Assembly: GCF_907165205.1 (NCBI RefSeq)
Contig: NC_058189.1
Span: 39,520,270 to 39,584,269, forward strand
Reading direction: 5' to 3'
DNA from: Coccinella septempunctata
Taxonomy: Eukaryota > Arthropoda > Insecta > Coleoptera > Coccinellidae
Length of the DNA stretch: 64,000 nucleotides
This document shows positions 34,288 through 44,689 of the stretch, one piece after another. The position numbers and the translations under genes were made by a program. Position 1 is the first letter of the stretch. Every line of letters starts with the position of its first letter. The notes beneath the pieces were generated by a model. It was not told the origin of the DNA. It saw only the letters and a program-made list of their open reading frames with translations, and searched no databases.

Positions 34288-35599
34288 CTATTTCTGATTG
34301 TATTCCACCTGTTGGGTATGTAGGTTTGTATTCATATAAACATTTTTAATTTCATCGCGATTACACGCGGCTTGTGGCTTGGCGGTGCGTTTTCTAGGGG
34401 TAAAGGTAGTAATTTTACGTCCGTTATTGGTATTTATTAGTTCTTTGTTGGTATTTTCTTCTTTGTTTTTAGTTTTATCCGCATATGAGGTTCTTCCAAC
34501 GGTCGCCGGAATTGAGTTTAGGTTGGTACCGATAATATCTGTAAATTCTGATTGTGAGAGTTTCGGGAATGTTTTATGATCATTGTTAATATTATATCGT
34601 TTTTGTTTCTTAATTAGGAGATTAGCTTCATAATATGTGTATTTGTGTATCGCCATTACTTCTTTTATTCTCTTTTGCCTTTCAAATTCTTCGCATATTC
34701 TATCAACCGATTAATGTGGTTTTCCGCAATAAATACATTTAATTGGAGAATCACATATATCTTCATTATGTTCCCCACCGCAGTTTCTACATCTTTTCTT
34801 TCCTTTACACATTTTAGCTGTATGTCCGTAACGTAAACAATTATAACACTGTATAATAGGACTGATATATTGGGTAATTTCGAGGTAATTATGGTAAAGT
34901 GTCATAAAGGATGGTAGTCTTGTACTTCTGAATGTAATTATACACGATTTGGAGTTAACATATTGTACCTTACCTTCTTGGATCGTTCTCCGTTTTATTC
35001 TGCGAACGTTTATGATTTCAGCGTCCGATTTGGCATAATTTATGATTTCATCATCTGTTATATCTAAATCTATGTCTGAAATTACTCCCTTTACCGTTAC
35101 ATAGTAGGACGGTATATGATTGTTGTATTCGGGAAATATAAAGCTGTCTACGAATCTATTAGCATCATTCGCTGTATAAAATTCTACTCCTATTCTGTTT
35201 TTGCCTTTTCTCGTTATTTTTTCAATTTTGAAATTGTAATTTTCATTTTCGAAAAATTTTTTTCCTATTTTAAGGGGATTTAAGTTTCCTATATTTCCTG
35301 TTTAACCTTCAATAAATACAATAAACGGACCATGACCACGTAGAGTGTATTTAAATGTTGTGTTTTGATCTTTTTTTTTGTGAGAGTGATTGCAATATTG
35401 TGTCAATCTGGCTGATAGGTTCCGTATTATTGTCGTTTATCGCATGTTTTTTTAATTCTTGGATTTCTTTTAGAAGCAAGGTCGCGTCAGCTAAGGAAAA
35501 TTGTTCACTGTCTTTACTAATATTTTCAATAGTTCTAATAGATTTGGGCGTTAGATTTTCTTCGACCCGGGGATATCTTCCCGGGCTATTAAGAGACAT
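34288..35599 (-). pseudogene. I-type LINE ORF1 with CCHC zinc knuckles
   Basis: The ORF starts at the ATG at 35599 (MSLNSPGRYPR), with an acidic, coiled N-terminal part (to about 35351). An RRM-like middle follows, read in another frame (VEFYTANDANRFVDSF; about 35190). Next come three Cys-rich knuckles (CYNCLRYGHTAKMC, CRNCGGEHNEDIC, CIYCGKPH; 34840-34711) and a polar basic tail to 34288. Stops and frame changes near 35300 and 34710 break it. Such proteins coat the LINE RNA. Confidence 0.65.
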
Positions 35600-35857
35600 G
35601 ATTCAATGCGTCAATCTCTCAATATAAGATGAGTCTACAACTATGCAAAAAAAAAGGGTAAAGAAAATCAAATTCAATTATAAGTAAATTAATCTAAATC
35701 AATTCAGATTTGTTCTATACAGGAATTGCACCCTGGATCAGGGAAATCACAATTCACAAGGAAAACTAGTAGATTTCAAAAAATTAAATTTGGCGCTTGT
35801 AACCCGTACTATAGCTAACCTCCCAAAATCAGGAAGCTTGTTTGACAAAGAATAGAT

Positions 35858-36058
35858 CTAAAGCCTATTTGCAACAGCCGAGAATTCTCTGGAGAATTCT
35901 CTACAAAATTCTCGCAAGAAAACGGCAGAGATTATTTAGTACGCAACTCAACAGAGAATTCTACCGAAAGTGCGTATGTAACGGTACATAATTCACGGCG
36001 CATGAAATCTCGAGTAAATTTTCTAGAGAATTCTGGGCTGTTGCAAACGGGCTATAGA
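35858..36058. mobile_element. MITE (about 200 bp)
   Basis: Ends read CTATTTGCAACAGCCGAGAATTCTC on the left and, inverted on the right, CCGTTTGCAACAGCCCAGAATTCTC. GAATTCTC is repeated inside. Non-coding. The target duplication is not clear. Confidence 0.65.
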
Positions 36059-36309
36059 GTATTGTGAGTATTTTATGCTTTATTGTTATTTTACTTTCTA
36101 TACACGTTTTATTTTGTTGACCTACCTATTTTAGTTTATTTTTGAAATTCTACGTCCATTGTTCATGCTTGTTTTTTAAATTGTAGTTGAGTTCATAACA
36201 CAATGTTCTCTACTGTCTCTTCTAGTGTCCTGAGGATGTTATAAAAATAAACGTCGGTCTATACATAATTGGTTTTCTTTATAATTAGACTTCAAAACCT
36301 GTCATTTCA

Positions 36310-38365
36310 TATTCGATTATTCAAATATTCATTAGATAGCGTCCAACATAGTTTCAAGTGTTTGGTTTTCTGAATTTTTGGAATTTTTATGGTACGTAAT
36401 GGTCATAATGAGAAAACTGGAAGACGTGGGCGATATCTCGTATTAGGAAAAGACACGATCCATAAAATAAATGATATATTCCGAAATTCATTTAATTCGA
36501 TAAAACCTTTTGTGAGCGGATTCGGAAAAAATTGTGTAATAAAAACGTGTTTCTTTTGACCTCATCTAGTGTACCATTTAAAGACTCAACCTGTATATAT
36601 TTTTTTCCATAATTGCGATGAGCTCGCACTGTTGGTCCACCTAATTATGCTTCTTGTATTTCATCCATTACTTTTAGTAAAATGAAACAGACAACAGACT
36701 GTATATCCTTCGATCGGGAGGTGTGATTCAGGGCTTGCGAAATCAAATTCCATGTGAGTGGGGGTGTTGAGAGTCTCGACCCCTTCATTATTCGAGATCT
36801 GGAACGAAACTAATAATCTGGCGAATGAAGAAAAAGGTTGGAAACCCGGCTGAAAGCGTAATCCCGGCGAATAAACCCTGAAAAATAACTCGCAGGTTTT
36901 TACTTTTACAGCCCAAGCCGCAGCAATTGCGCCGGAGCTCTACGCTATCCCAGATAAGTAAACTCCGGTTATTATCTCGGTCTATTATTCTTGCTTACCA
37001 TCCAGCGCAGTGTATGCCTAAGAAAAAAAGGAAAAAGTGAAATAAAATGACTTCACGCTAGCGAACTCAAAGGCGTATTATAAGGTTTCGTGTTTGTTTT
37101 GATGAATTCTTCAGAGGAAATCTTTACACAAAATCTTTCGCTCTGTAATGATTCCGGGAATACACAAAAAGACATTGTGCTTCCCTTTGGGGCGAATGAA
37201 AAAGGAATTATTTCGAAATCGAAAAGCATCGGAATCCGTTTAATGAGTTTACAAGCAGAAGGAGCGGTTCTTTTTCATTCTGGTTATTCCTACTGAAAAA
37301 CGGTCTCCTTTTATGAGCAAAACGGCATGAAGTTACACAAATAAAACTGAATCTAGGTTAAATGAATTTCTCGCTCTTATTTATAGCTCTTACTCTTCAT
37401 CTGAGGATGTTGACCACATCTTCGCTATAATTGCTCGATTACTCAACACTTACCTACTTGAATTATTGATATTATTTACTAATAGTCTGAACCCGCTAGT
37501 GAAGATATAATTAGAATAATTCAAGGAAGATATTGGGCAAAAGAAAATCAACAAACATCGAAAAGAAAATTAAATAAATAATCAATAATCAACAACAATA
37601 ATCCATATAAAGCCATTATTAAGCTTGAAATGAAAAACCTCACGATGAAGAAAACTGAATAAAAACTTTAATTGTAGAAAGATTTACTCAAACTTTCTAT
37701 CAAAAAAACCGTAGAATTTCTTATTGCTTCGATGCAGCTACGCCCCTTAGAAAATATCATTTATCGTCAGGTGTCAATACGCACGATCCTGGGTAGATTT
37801 GATTTCTTACCTGAATTCGTATTTCTTCAACTTGGCAAATCTAGCGAAATATTCATTAGAAAACTATTATTATTGCTATTAGAAAACTATACTATGAAGA
37901 GTATATTTCATCAGGAATAAATGCCGCAAATGAAAGTCACGTTTAATTCCATATTAATTCTTTTCAGGCAAGTCAAAAGTCCTGTTCGTATGGAACATTA
38001 TTTCGGATTGAATAAAACATGTAAAAATTGGTCATCATGGTTTATCCTCGAAAGCTTGATCCCGAACTTCTCGATTCCTATGAACTTGAGCATTCTCCTC
38101 TATCTCTTATTTCTTATAGTTCACCTAGCGACGGCCATAAATGCCGGAGATCAACGATTCAATTCACGACGATATTTTCATTGATATTTTCATTATATAT
38201 GGATGGGTTTCACATGAAAACCTTCTCGATGATATTCTCTACACTACTTACGAAGAATTTCCCATCAAAATCAGATCTGGTTCCGGATCAATGGCTGGGA
38301 CTGCAAGGTCGGCAGTGCCGACCCAAAATATCTCGGCCACCAAAATCGTGAAGAAATGTAGAGAA
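36310..38365. other. Intergenic, unassigned
   Basis: About 36840-37010 is GC-richer than its surroundings and has no repeat signature. About 37770-37830 shares a TGGGTAGATTTGATTTCTT...CCTGAATTCGTATT block with intron 1 of the receptor unit (2559-2595), so a piece of receptor-locus or repeat sequence was duplicated here. The ORFs at 37921-38368 are short, overlap in three frames and match nothing I recognise. Confidence 0.4.
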
Positions 38366-38505
38366 TAATAGAATGGTCACGCCTAAACAGGGAGGCAATG
38401 AATACATTATAAGGATAAATTCTGATGCATACCACCCGCCGATATGAATATCAACAAGTGTTACGATCTGAATTGAACTAGCCAATTTGCCATCGTCAAG
38501 GCCCC
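38366..38505. repeat. Direct repeat flanking the THAP element, copy 1
   Basis: About 140 bp (AATAGAATGGTCACGCC ... CATCGTCAAGGCCCCAA) recurs at about 40688-40828 in the same orientation with a few differences. It is not a target duplication, since the THAP element starts 240 bp further right. Confidence 0.8.
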
Positions 38506-38747
38506 AAATGGAGTACGCTCCATCGAAGAAAAGCAGATGCTGACCATGGTTTCGGTCTCATTTGACCTCATCAGAGCAACATAGCATTTTTCTCCGATGG
38601 AGAACGTTTGGAATTGATGGAACTTTATTCAATATTGTCACGTGCTACTGGGTACTATACATTTACCCAGAGCGCCACCCAATATGACACGGTGTCCGAT
38701 TCAATCCCCTCCAGATAGAAACCAAGACGTAGACAATAGCATATGTC

Positions 38748-40560
38748 CAGAGACAAACGAGACGGTTAACTTGGCATTGAAATCTGTCCCATTTTAAGGA
38801 ATTCGTGCATCTCTCTCTTTCTTGTATAAGCTTCCATAAGTCTCTCTTCGTTTAATTATGGGAAAGCGTTTGTAGAGGTCGCCCCAGTAGGAAACATTTC
38901 GTAGTTGTCACATGCGTCATTTGACAATTTTGACATGACAGCTTTGAGGTTGTGTTTATGTTTACTTGTGTAAAAATTTGCATGATTTTCAATTCTTTTC
39001 TGTTTATTCCAAGTTTCGACGTTGGCTTAGTTATCAACCAAAGTTCTGGAGTTGTTTTGACAATTGGAAGACAATCTTCCAAGATAGCAAAATGCCAAGA
39101 TTGCTTTGTTTACTTTTTGGTGGTGATGAGACAAATGTTCAAAAATTGCATAATTTTCCCCGTAATCTTGCAAGGTGAGTTAATATATAATTATTGCTAA
39201 GGTTTCTCTGTTTCTTAAACCAAGAAACTAATAATGTCTTCCGTAAATCTTATAGAATGATATGTAAAATAGTCATTATAAGCATGGTCGATCCATGAAC
39301 TGAATCTTTTCTGCAGTGTGCTAATATTATTAAACTTTCAGATCTAAGGAATGGCAAGAAATACTAGGAATGGAATTCACGAGTGAATCTCTGCATTTAT
39401 TCAAGATCTGCAATAAGCATTTTTCACCAGATTCATATATGGATCCAAACAGATTTAAGCTTCACAGATCCGCAGTTCCTATTCCTTGGCAAACCTCTAC
39501 AAGAACTATTAAGACACATGAAGTAAATATGGAATTTCATCTGTAGAATCTGAAAAAGGTATTTGAAAATTGCGATTTTGTGTATACGCCCTTCTGTCTC
39601 GAAACCCTTCATATGATAACACATAGCATTTCAACTCATTTTGCAAAAGTTTTGTTTCTTGTAGTTGTTGAAAAATAGTTATAAACTGTTTCAGAAATTA
39701 TGACTGAAGTGACTGTGGCAGCTTGGAATGATCCAAGCCCTAGCTCAACCCCAGATTTGGCCACATCGAGTATCAAGGAAGAAAATATTCAGAAATTTTG
39801 ATGCACTTTCAATAATGGACAGTACATACACCAAGAAAAAGGCAATTAATAAGAATTACTCACAGAAGGGAGAACAATCTGAGGAAGATTAAAACCTTAT
39901 GTAGGGAAAATCTCAAGATTTAAAAGTTCCCACACGTGTGTGAAACTAGTGTGGTATGTAAAATTGTGAAATTAATGAAATTAGAAAAGAGAAAAGACAG
40001 TGAAAAGAAAAATAAATATAATTCAACATTGAGAAATTTCAAATTCATCAATTTCACATTTTTTTCTCTAAGTTCCATTTATTTTGTATTTCATTTGTAA
40101 AATAAAATTTACCTATTGTATATATGTATACATATACCAATATCTGTTCATTACTGAATTGTTTTTTACTAAAATTGTGATGGGACTTTTTTTATGTTTG
40201 AAGTTGAAATATAGCTATGAATCTTACTGATGTAGTTTTACATTTCCTATTTCCTTAGTGAATAAATGAGAAACTTTGCATTTTTGATATCTGAAAATTT
40301 TCCTTGATGAAAATTTGTCAATGAAGGCAATATTTATCAGATAGGAAATTTTCCGTTCGTTAAAAATGCAAAATTTCTCATAAAACAATGTTGGCTTTTC
40401 GAACGGAATGAAATCGGCAATGCGTCAGTTCAAATTTCCCGCGCTTTTGCGAGATACTGCATGCAGCGCCTCTACAAATGCTTTCCGAAAAAATGAGAGA
40501 GATGGAGAATTAGGATGTGACAAACTTTTAGCAGGTAGTTAACCATCTCGTTTGTCTCTG
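38748..40560 (+). mobile_element. THAP-encoding P- or hAT-like element with 7-bp target duplication
   Basis: Inverted ends CAGAGACAAACGAGA lie at 38748-38762 and 40546-40560. Looser inverted similarity extends about 130 bp inward (GTTTGTAGAGG near 38869; CCTCTACAAATGC near 40471). They are flanked by ATATGTC at 38741-38747 and 40561-40567. It carries a THAP-domain gene. THAP favours the P superfamily, while CAGAGA ends are also hAT-like, so the superfamily is left open. At 1.8 kb it is too short to code a full transposase. Confidence 0.75.
39092..39546 (+). pseudogene. THAP-domain protein remnant, two exons
   Basis: Exon 1 (39092-39174, MPRLLC...KLHNFPRNLA) joins exon 2 (from 39342 after CTTTCAG) in phase 2. 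Exon 2 continues SKEWQEIL, ICNKHFSPDSY and RSAVPIP to a TAG at 39546, about 95 codons in all. This is the THAP order: Cys pair, HxFP, W, CxxHF, AVPxx. The second zinc Cys of the first pair is Gly here (LLCLLFGG), so zinc binding is doubtful. A further ORF piece (MTEVTVAAWNDPSPSS, 39701-39802) follows a TTTCAG and may be a third exon, but I cannot join it in frame. The catalytic region is absent. Confidence 0.6.
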
Positions 40561-40687
40561 ATATGTCCCATATTTTCTCTAATTGAGTGCGCCGATTCGC
40601 TTTGCGAACAACAGACGTGTGACGAATTGAGAAGTCTGGGAACACGTTCAGATCACGGCAGAAATGATGCCAGCGGTACAATTATAA

Positions 40688-40828
40688 TAGAATGATCACG
40701 CCTGAACAGGGAGGCAATGAATACAATAATAAGGATAAATTCAGATGCATCCCACCCGCCGATATGAATATCAACAAATGTTACGATCTGAATTGAACTA
40801 GCCAATTTGCCATCGTCAAGGCCCCAAT
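40688..40828. repeat. Direct repeat flanking the THAP element, copy 2
   Basis: Second copy of the 38366-38505 repeat; it begins AATAGAATGATCACGCC. Upstream of it, 40480-40680 has a minus-strand open frame (RWHHFCRDLNVFPDF...) that I cannot assign. Confidence 0.8.
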
Positions 40829-41984
40829 GTAGAGAATGTGAAGAAATGTAAAGAAATTCTCAACATTACATATTTAGCTCTCAATCAATTTTTCAGGGCG
40901 ATTCTTTGACTCTTATAAAGATTTCAACGGTTAGATTTTTGAGGTCAAAAGAAATATTTTTCCTATATCACTTTTTCCGATTCGGCCGTGATAAAAAGAT
41001 ATAGCCATTTTGAATTTTCATATTGAACTGGGCCACCCTTGGAAAAACGAAATGACCTTCAGAATAACTAGCTAAAAGTGTGACACTACACCGCTGAGGA
41101 TCTTCGAAAAAGAGTTGCATTAGGTCAATGTACCCAATTTATATACGATAACTTCCCGAGGTATTCGAAAATGGGCGAATATACTAGGAGGTGTTTACCC
41201 AACAATCCACTCAACTTTGTAAAGTATTCTAACTTTTCCAAATTCTTCACCAAATTCCATTTTTGGCCGTCACAATCACATCTTGTATAACAAAAATAGA
41301 TTGAAAAAAATTACTCTGGGCCAGTGGTATATAGGCGAAGGATAATGCTTTGCATCACGGGGTGGACATCCAACATCATCAAAGTAATGTCAAAGTTATA
41401 ACTAAGGCAAGCTAAGGCAATTTTTCAGCTGTCCCACTTCATTTTCTGCTTAGTTCAGGCAGTTTTTCTGTAGTTATTTCACCCGTTATTATACATAATA
41501 TACCAAGCATTAATAGTTTTTTGGAATCTGGCTGCTAAAGGTCTTTCAAAAATATAAAAATATATCCACAGTGTTCCATTTAAAATATGGAGGACGGACT
41601 ATGCGCAAATCACCGTATCATTAAAATTTTTGAGAAGTGCACCATTTAATTTAGGTTGAAGTGTTTCAGTGTATATCATAATTCCCTAACATAAGAACAC
41701 AAATAATTTTAAGTGGTTTCCACACTCAATAGTATTCAAGCTATACTGCTATAGATACTTACTCTCGAAGATGTTTCCGAAAAATCAATTAACGTGTTTT
41801 GAAACGGATACTCGTAGATATTGTAAGATCTGGTCTATGAACATTGGCCCAATTTTAAATGAACTTCGATTCAAAATTTGTATTATTCTCGTCAGAACAT
41901 CAAGATATCCAGATCGAGCAATCATTCTGAAATACCTAATGATCGATATTTTCACCCAAACTTGATGAACCAAACTTAACCAAA
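40829..41984. other. Intergenic with dispersed repeat
   Basis: About 40900-41160 is related to about 30720-30965. The rest is unassigned AT-rich sequence; the small ORFs at 41771-41973 lie on both strands and have no motif. Confidence 0.4.
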
Positions 41985-41989
41985 CTTAA

Positions 41990-42126
41990 GCTGTATTCGG
42001 GTTCGGCTTTCGGACAGTCCGAGAATGGTTCTAGAACTGCGCAGAGGATTTAATACTAGTGCGCAACAGTTTTGCGCAGTCCTACAACAATTCTCGGACT
42101 GTCAGAAAGCCGAACCCGAATACAGC
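41990..42126. mobile_element. MITE, 137 bp, CTTAA target duplication
   Basis: Inverted ends of about 55 bp start GCTGTATTCGGGTTCGGCTT on both strands and meet around a short spacer. CTTAA flanks both sides (41985-41989 and 42127-42131). The arms are highly similar, so the insertion is probably young. Non-coding. Confidence 0.85.
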
Positions 42127-42131
42127 CTTAA

Positions 42132-43040
42132 ACTCAGCTTGAACTTGAACTGTACAACTGGGCATTAATCTGAAAGGAATATAATTATTTTTCTATGCTA
42201 GTCGTAGCTAAAGAACTTATAAATGAAATTCATAATTGAACAGCGTTTCATGTTCTTCAAAAAATCTGGTGTTAAAAAACCACTGTGTGCAATAATTGTT
42301 CCGGAATGACGTGTAGAGTGAAATGAAATTGAGGTTACATTTTTATGGAGACACTGGATTCAATTATACTTCCCTACCGAAGTGCACTCTCGAAATCATT
42401 AGCGAAATACAGAATATACATGAATATAGGCTTGAAAGCTTTTCCCTGGAATTTACCCTGCTTTTGACACCATTAGAAGCGTGTTTTGCTATGTCAAACT
42501 TGAGGCACTTCGCCTCTTTCCAGAATGATTTCTCAACTCTAATGATACAGGTGTAGTTTATTTTTCTCAATTTCATTTTTGTCATTCTGACGTATTAGAA
42601 AACGGAGAAACCAACGATTTTTTCTACTTGGCTTCAAAAATGACTTATCGATTTCAATTTATTATTTACGAAAGAGAAAAAGAATCACTTCAGTTAAATT
42701 TCTTCCTTGTAATCTATTCAGTGTAGGGCAGATCTGAGCTTGCGCCTTCAAATACTAGATAGACAAATGATTTTTTGGGAAATTCTTCAATGATTTAATA
42801 AAATTCAGATTTGTAAATTGAATAGAGAATGCATATGGATTGTTCTTGATTTCTAAATTACGGTTAATAGTTTTCTATATACATTATACAATAAATACTT
42901 TTCGTATATTGCACATTCTGATCAAAAAATCAGTAAATGGAATTATATGTATAGTTCGAAATAGCATTTCATTCATCTTAATTCAATCCAATGTTTTTTC
43001 AATTAAATTTTGTTATTGGGAATTACTAAATACACGAGTA
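42132..43040. other. Intergenic, nothing recognised
   Basis: AT-rich. An overlapping ORF pair at 42323-42585 lies on both strands and shows no known motif. Confidence 0.35.
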
Positions 43041-44570
43041 TATACAGGGTGTCCGGGGAGTAACTGTACATACTCATACCAGAGATAGAGTTGGACAAGC
43101 TGATTACGGATTGAGTATAAAAAATTAATTTCTGGATTTCCCTAGAAAGCTACAGGGTGATTTTCCAACTTCATGGAAATACTTAGACCATCATGAAATC
43201 CAAACTTATTGACGGATATTATTGAAACTTAGGAGGTTATTGACACATGCTAAGGTTGAGCTAGAAAGATATCAATTATTTCATTATTCCAGGGCCGGAC
43301 TCATTAATCTTCATTCAAAGTGTTCAGGGTAAAAGAACACTTTGTATTTCGAATTACAAATATTTGATTCGCTTTTTAGAAAGAAGCTAAATTATGCTTC
43401 AATTTTTGATACCGCTCAAAGTTGTCACATCAACAATTATTTTTTTATGAATTTTTTAATTTGGATAAAGTTTGAAAATTGCAATTTTTTACCTGAACAG
43501 GACATAGTCATCTTGTGCAGGTCGAAAATAAATAATAAATTCTCTTGAAAAAGTCATTGAAGGTGAAGAAGACTATAATAATTTGTTGATATACTGGGTG
43601 GCCACCCCAGACGCGGTTTCACTTTAAGGGAGTAAATGAAGGTATTTTGAAAAAAAAAATGGTGTTGTGTATAGGGTATACAGAAGCATATTTCAAAATT
43701 ATTCTTATGTATACTGGGTGTTCGACAACAATGATATAGACCAAAGTTACACTTCTTCCAGTGAAGAGAACAGCTGATGAACAGAATAGCTGATGAACAG
43801 AATAATCAACTGTTGCGATATTTTAAGAAATCATGGCGATTTGATTCGAAAGGCTGTATCCAATTTAAAAATTCGGCAAGAGAAATGTATACAAGCTGAT
43901 GGTTTTCATTTCGAACCACTTTTGAAATATCGTTGACTCAGCAATTCATTCGTTCCTATTTTTATTTTTATTAGGTACTCTTTACTGTATTTTAGTTTTT
44001 TTCATTTGTTATTGTTTCTTTATTGAAGTGCTTATTAAAGCTCTGAACTTTTTTGTAAATTTTCTACTAATACATTCGCATTTTATATTCAAACATGACA
44101 TTTTCAGTTCTTTTCATGGTGAAAAATTCAAATTTTCGAACTTTATCCAAATTCAAAAATTTATAAAAAAATAATTCTTGATGTGACAACTTTGAGTGAT
44201 ACCGAGAATTGAAGCATAATTTAGCTTCTTCCTAAAAAACGAATCAATTATTTGTAATTTGAAATACAAAGTGTTTTTTTGCCCTGAACACTTTAAATGA
44301 ATATTAATGAGTCCGGCCCTGGAATAATGAAATAATTGATATCTTTCTGACTCGACCTTAGCATGTGTCAATAACCTCCCAAGTTTCAATAATATCCGTC
44401 AATAAGTTTGGATTTTATGATGATCTAAGTATTTCCATGAAGTTGGAAAATCACCCTGTAGCTTTCTAGGGAAATCCAAAAATTAATTTTTCATAGTCAA
44501 TCCGTAACCAGCTAGTCCAACTCTATCTCTGGTAAGAGTATGTACAGTTATTCCCCGGACACCCTGTATA
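43041..44570. mobile_element. DNA element with about 470-bp terminal inverted repeats
   Basis: The ends TATACAGGGTGTCCGGGGAG (43041) and the inverse (44570) begin arms that match along about 43041-43500 and 44110-44570. No transposase is visible. A 170-bp piece of the 4159-5034 family lies inside (43590-43760). The ORFs within the arms are mirror images of each other and are not genes. Confidence 0.8.
43590..43760 (+). mobile_element. Nested fragment of the 4159-5034 element family
   Basis: It starts TATACTGGGTGGCCACCCCAG and follows the left arm of the element at 4159 (GGGAGTAAAT, GAAAATT-type and GACCAAAG blocks) for about 170 bp. Only one end is present, so it is a truncated insertion inside the larger inverted-repeat element. 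Confidence 0.7.
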
Positions 44571-44689
44571 CGATACATAATTACACTCAATAAATTAATC
44601 AAGTTTGTTGATTCATAAATGTGTTATTTTGAGCCCGATTTGATTGATTTTTTTTTTAATTGTAGGTAAGTTTGAAAGCTATCTTCATT

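Larger units (their letters stand above)
32772..35599 (-). mobile_element. I-type LINE with internal deletion (ORF1 + RNase H kept)
   Basis: Gag-like ORF1 pieces (35599-34288) are followed, 110 bp later, by the RT thumb and RNase H region (34176-32772). The whole endonuclease and the RT catalytic core, about 2 kb in an intact element, are missing. RNase H after RT is typical of the I group. A 96-bp tandem duplication lies in the C-terminal part. Confidence 0.75.
31556..36309. repeat. Inverted repeat pair (arms of about 220-280 bp, 4.7 kb span)
   Basis: The arm at 31556-31835 (from ATGACAGGTTTTGA, including ATCCTCAGGACACT) is an imperfect inverse of about 36090-36309. Between them are an I-type LINE and a MITE. 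The arms could be the ends of one large element or two inverted insertions of a repeat family; they do not abut clear target duplications. Confidence 0.65.

Noticed and set aside
38028..38368. Three overlapping ORFs as a host gene
   Set aside because: All three frames are open by chance over a short stretch, there is no recognisable domain, and the region adjoins repeats.
42323..42585. Overlapping ORFs on both strands as coding exons
   Set aside because: No motif, no splice context and AT-driven composition.
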